DNA from: an uncultured Latescibacterota bacterium | Lineage (GTDB): Bacteria; Latescibacterota; UBA2968; UBA8231 | Direction: 5' to 3' | Assembly (NCBI GenBank): GCA_958295495.1 | Contig: OY282352.1 | Span: forward strand, 4,156,548 to 4,220,547 | DNA: 64,000 nt | In this document: in pieces, positions 61,156 through 64,000 of the stretch | Layout: each line of letters opens with the position of its first letter | How positions within the stretch are numbered: position 1 is the stretch's first letter | Notes under the pieces: model-generated | Seen by the model: the letters and a program-made list of their open reading frames with translations, nothing else | Told to the model about the DNA's origin: nothing | The model's database searches: none | Program-made: the position numbers and the translations under genes

Positions 61156-61356
61156 ATGGCTACAAACCTCAAACCCTACCCCACTTACAAGCCATCCGGC
61201 GTCGCGTGGCTCGTCGTCCACGAACTCACAGGCAAAAGGCGAGGTCGGCTGTTCGCATATAGCCAGTATGTCGCCATCTTCAGCGAGCGAGGGAATGCGA
61301 AGAATTACTACAAAAATATCACTAGGAGAATGAAGCATGATTTCAAAACAGGGTAG
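61156..61356 (+). pseudogene. Second hsdS-like 5' stub before SIR2
   Basis: ATG 61156 encodes MATNLKPYPTYKPSGVAWLV, then VHELTGKRRGR, clearly the same start as the stub at 57164 (K-P-Y-P-x-Y-K-x-S-G-V-x-W-L) and of HsdS proteins in general. After about 30 residues it has no HsdS similarity, and it ends at 61356, overlapping the SIR2 start by 20 nt. Whether this 66-residue peptide is made is unknown. Confidence 0.6.
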
Positions 61357-62743
61357 TCAAATTCTCAAGTCACGGGACGATTACTCAATGGTTGTAATTG
61401 ACCGCGACGGGGAGTTGAATAAGCCGTTGTTCAAGTTGGCAGCCAATGTTGAAAAATGCTCTTGGGCAAATTGCGAACCCTTCGGTCCAGAGACACTCCG
61501 ACCTCGCATTGAGCCTTGGCTGACCGCACTTGTCCAATCTGAACATCTTTCTTTGCTAATCGGATCGGGGCTGACCCATGCCGTTCATGGAATAGCGACG
61601 TGCAAGGCACTGTCGGGGATGGGAACTGTCACGTTTGATATTTTCAACAATGAAATATCGGCTGAATCAGAGAGGGTTGCCAAGGCTGCACAGCGTAAGA
61701 AAGCGAACTTCGAAGACCAAATTCGCGTGGCGAACGAACTGCTTCGTGGGTTAGAAATTATGCCGCCTAAAAAGACGGACGGAGCTCCTGATAATCTGTC
61801 AGCTTCATCCTTGCGAAAACAACTGAAGAAAGTTCTTGATTCATTTTCGGCCTCGATATTAGAAGGGGAAAGGAGCCTCGCTTCGTCGCCTTCTGAAAAT
61901 CGTGAAAAGGCATTCAACTATCTCGTCAGCTTTCTGATGAGTTTCGCCAGTCGATCAGGCACTCGTGAACGCTTGAATCTTTTTACGACGAATTACGATC
62001 GGTACATAGAGGCAGGTGCCGATGTAGCTGGATTACGCATGATTGACCGTTTCGTTGGCACCTTGTCACCAGTGTTCCGCGCTTCACGCCTTAATGTTGA
62101 CCTGCACTACAATCCACCCGGAATCCGCGGTGAGCCGCGCTACTTGGAAGGCGTGGCTCGTTTTACGAAGCTACATGGGTCCGTCGATTGGGTTGACTGC
62201 GACGGAACAATTCGCCGTATCGGACTTCCGTTCGGAGCACAAGATACGAAGTCCTATCTGAGGACTCCGGGCTTTGAAAACTTGGATGCTCGTCAGATCA
62301 TGATCTACCCGAATGCTGCCAAGGACCGAGAGACGACATCCTATCCGTATGCCGAGTTATTTCGGGATTTCGCCGCAGCGATTTGTCGTCCAAACAGTAC
62401 CTTGGTTTGTTACGGCTATAGCTTTGGCGATGAGCACATCAATCGGGTGATCGAAGATATGCTCACAATCCCGTCCACTCATCTCGTGGTCGTCTCGTAC
62501 GATGATCCTCTTGAAAGGATTATGAATACATACAAGAAATTGGGGCGGCCTGCCCAAATTACCCTAATGATTGGCAATCACCTTGGAGATCTCCAAGCCT
62601 TGGTGGACCACTACTTACCAAAGCCGGCAATTGACCGCACGACTATTCGCATGGCAGATCTATTGAAGGCCCGTCATGGCCCTGGAGAAGACGCCAACGA
62701 TGCGAGTAGCGTCGGTTCAGCAGGTGAAGAAGGTACCGCGTAA
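61337..62743 (+). CDS. SIR2-domain NADase-type protein of a SIR2-HerA (Nezha) system
   Basis: 468 residues. The SIR2-like fold shows LLIGSGLT (about 72-79, NAD-binding), NLFTTNYDRYIEAG (about 213-226), FTKLHGSVDW (catalytic-type His, about 277-286) and LVCYGYSFGDEHINRVI (C-terminal NAD site). In Nezha systems the SIR2 subunit degrades NAD+ and is controlled by HerA in a large complex. ATG 61337 has AGGAG nine nt upstream. The stop and the herA start share one base (TAATG), so they are coupled. Confidence 0.87.
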   Translation: MISKQGSQILKSRDDYSMVVIDRDGELNKPLFKLAANVEKCSWANCEPFGPETLRPRIEPWLTALVQSEHLSLLIGSGLTHAVHGIATCKALSGMGTVTFDIFNNEISAESERVAKAAQRKKANFEDQIRVANELLRGLEIMPPKKTDGAPDNLSASSLRKQLKKVLDSFSASILEGERSLASSPSENREKAFNYLVSFLMSFASRSGTRERLNLFTTNYDRYIEAGADVAGLRMIDRFVGTLSPVFRASRLNVDLHYNPPGIRGEPRYLEGVARFTKLHGSVDWVDCDGTIRRIGLPFGAQDTKSYLRTPGFENLDARQIMIYPNAAKDRETTSYPYAELFRDFAAAICRPNSTLVCYGYSFGDEHINRVIEDMLTIPSTHLVVVSYDDPLERIMNTYKKLGRPAQITLMIGNHLGDLQALVDHYLPKPAIDRTTIRMADLLKARHGPGEDANDASSVGSAGEEGTA

Positions 62744-64000
62744 TGAGTTATCTACCCTTCGAACAGTCTGGAAGTTTACGTATCGGCACGGTGGATTTTG
62801 TGTCTCCAGATAAAATTGAGGTTGCTCTCGAAATAGAGGCACCTGAGTCCGTTGCTCTCAATGCTGGTATCCCTAGACCGTTTCCCCGGGTCAACGGTTA
62901 CCTCTTGATTCCTGTCGATGAAGGATTCCTAGTCGGACAAATTGAATGGTTAACAATCGAGCGATCCGCATTTCCAAAGCGTCGTGGAATGCAGGACTTC
63001 GGCCTTGTGGATTTGCCCTACCCACTTAGGAAGCTTCGACTCAACCCGCTCGGTATGCTCCAGGAGATGGAACACGAGCGCTTTGTCTTCAGACGAGGTG
63101 CAGATGCGTTGCCATCAGTTGGCGATACTGTGCTGATGCCGACGGAGAGCCAACTCCGGTCAATCGTCGAGTCGGGCGAACAGAGACGCGTTAAAATTGG
63201 ATCGAGTCCTATTGCTGGCAATGCAGAAGTGTGCGTTGATCCAAACCGATTATTCGGACGCCATCTCGCTGTCCTTGGAAATACTGGCAGTGGTAAATCT
63301 TGCTCCGTCGCTGGGCTAATTCGCTGGAGCCTTGAGCAATCTACCCAACAGAACGATTCTGAGCACCCCAATGCTAGGTTCATTATCTTGGATCCAAACG
63401 GCGAGTATTCACATGCTTTCGACGAAAATGAGTCCTCTACTCATGCGAGGATATTTAGGGTGAATGCGGACTCGGATGCTGACAAACTCCCACTAAAGGT
63501 GCCACTGTGGTTCTGGAATAGTGCGGAGTGGAGCTCGTTTACCCAAGCAAGCACGAGAACGCAACGGCCATTACTCAAGCGTGCATTACGTGAGGTCAAA
63601 GCCGGACGTACGGGAGTCTCCGAGGCTACTGAGGAAGGGAAGATACTTGCGTTACGTAGATACCTCTTGTCCAGATTGAACTCTATCCAGAATGACGTGC
63701 ATTCGGGGGCGATCCAAGATAATTCGACTAACTTTGGCTTTAAGCTAAAGGCCATTGGTGATGACATTGAATCGAGGCACAGGGATTTGCCAGATTATGG
63801 ACTGGATGAGATTAAAAACGAGATTGACGCAGCATTAAAAGCAGAGTACAAGAGCTTCCGTGACAAAAAAACTGGTGAGGATGTTGAGTTCTACCGAGCG
63901 TTCACTGAGGCTCAGGCTAACTCGATAGTTAGTGCTTTGCAGAAATCCCTCGAACAGCTCGGGGGTACCATCAACTATGAAGGGCCTAGCGAAGATGTGC
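62743..64000 (+). CDS. herA: HerA-type ATPase/helicase (partial, runs off window)
   Basis: The visible 419 residues include an N-terminal HAS-barrel (SGSLRIGTVDFVSPDKIEVA to about residue 100), Walker A GNTGSGKSCSVAGLI (about 180-194) and a Walker B-like IILDPNGEYSHAF. The remaining RecA-like core and C-terminal part are beyond the window. HerA is a hexameric DNA translocase; paired with SIR2 it forms the antiphage Nezha complex. The segment after the P-loop lysine is also present as the 49-bp fragment at 57266. Confidence 0.88.
   Translation, partial: MSYLPFEQSGSLRIGTVDFVSPDKIEVALEIEAPESVALNAGIPRPFPRVNGYLLIPVDEGFLVGQIEWLTIERSAFPKRRGMQDFGLVDLPYPLRKLRLNPLGMLQEMEHERFVFRRGADALPSVGDTVLMPTESQLRSIVESGEQRRVKIGSSPIAGNAEVCVDPNRLFGRHLAVLGNTGSGKSCSVAGLIRWSLEQSTQQNDSEHPNARFIILDPNGEYSHAFDENESSTHARIFRVNADSDADKLPLKVPLWFWNSAEWSSFTQASTRTQRPLLKRALREVKAGRTGVSEATEEGKILALRRYLLSRLNSIQNDVHSGAIQDNSTNFGFKLKAIGDDIESRHRDLPDYGLDEIKNEIDAALKAEYKSFRDKKTGEDVEFYRAFTEAQANSIVSALQKSLEQLGGTINYEGPSEDV

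Noticed and set aside
1..64000. tRNA, rRNA, integrase or IS transposase
   Set aside because: I looked through the intergenic regions and found no cloverleaf-like sequence, no rRNA segment and no transposase or integrase motif.

Overview
The window is GC-rich, densely packed bacterial DNA that I read as coming from an uncultured environmental bacterium. The mix of phytanoyl-CoA-type dioxygenases, a sulfatase, an enolase-superfamily sugar-acid dehydratase, GMC and Gfo/Idh/MocA oxidoreductases, TIM-barrel isomerases, Uma2 and AbiEii-type genes, and a CO-dehydrogenase-like molybdenum hydroxylase resembles sponge or marine lineages such as Latescibacterota or Poribacteria. This is an inference from gene content, with no rRNA or marker phylogeny to support it.

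Layout. Positions 1-2710 hold a tandem array of branched-chain-type ABC solute-binding lipoproteins: two copies and the 3' scar of a third. Positions 2714-9978 are catabolic: sulfatase, two PhyH-family dioxygenases, M24 peptidase, inositol-phosphatase-like enzyme, sugar-acid dehydratase. An unusual HicB-PIN toxin-antitoxin pair follows (10214-11122), bracketed by a second, broken copy of the dehydratase 3' end, and then a 556-residue coiled-coil orphan (11543-13213). Positions 13367-21231 carry a Cys/Met PLP enzyme, a FolC-ATP-grasp fusion, MoaA, and the CoxD-CoxE-XdhC maturation operon. The matching MocA-like transferase and CoxG-CoxS-CoxL-CoxM hydroxylase genes lie at 28742-33643, ending in a clear terminator. 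Between them are a GHKL/STAS-like signalling cassette (21710-23434), a penicillin acylase, and a decayed ABC exporter/A24 peptidase/Nudix patch.

Positions 33766-37277 form a small accessory patch: AbiEii-type nucleotidyltransferase with partner, broken Uma2, YwgA-like protein plus HD dNTPase-like protein. Positions 37400-44902 return to housekeeping and metabolism: EttA and oxidoreductase operon, isomerase, ATP sulfurylase, VOC protein.

From 44959 to the right edge the window is a defence island: an AT-richer type II restriction-modification pair (HNH nuclease plus C5 methylase); a stand-alone OLD-family nuclease; hsdS and Schlafen/AlbA-type remnants; a type I system with intact hsdR, an hsdM broken by an exact 88-bp tandem duplication, and hsdS reduced to a 22-codon stub; two tandem AAA ATPase-PD-(D/E)xK genes, almost identical except for one block between Walker A and Walker B; a truncated ThsB-like TIR gene with an in-frame amber codon; and a SIR2-HerA (Nezha-type) pair, the last gene cut by the window edge. 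A 49-bp piece of herA is repeated just before the first AAA gene. The best candidates for something undescribed are the twin AAA-nuclease genes with their localized variable block, the hsdM duplication as a possible switch, the FolC-ATP-grasp fusion, and the GHKL-DUF4325-membrane cassette.
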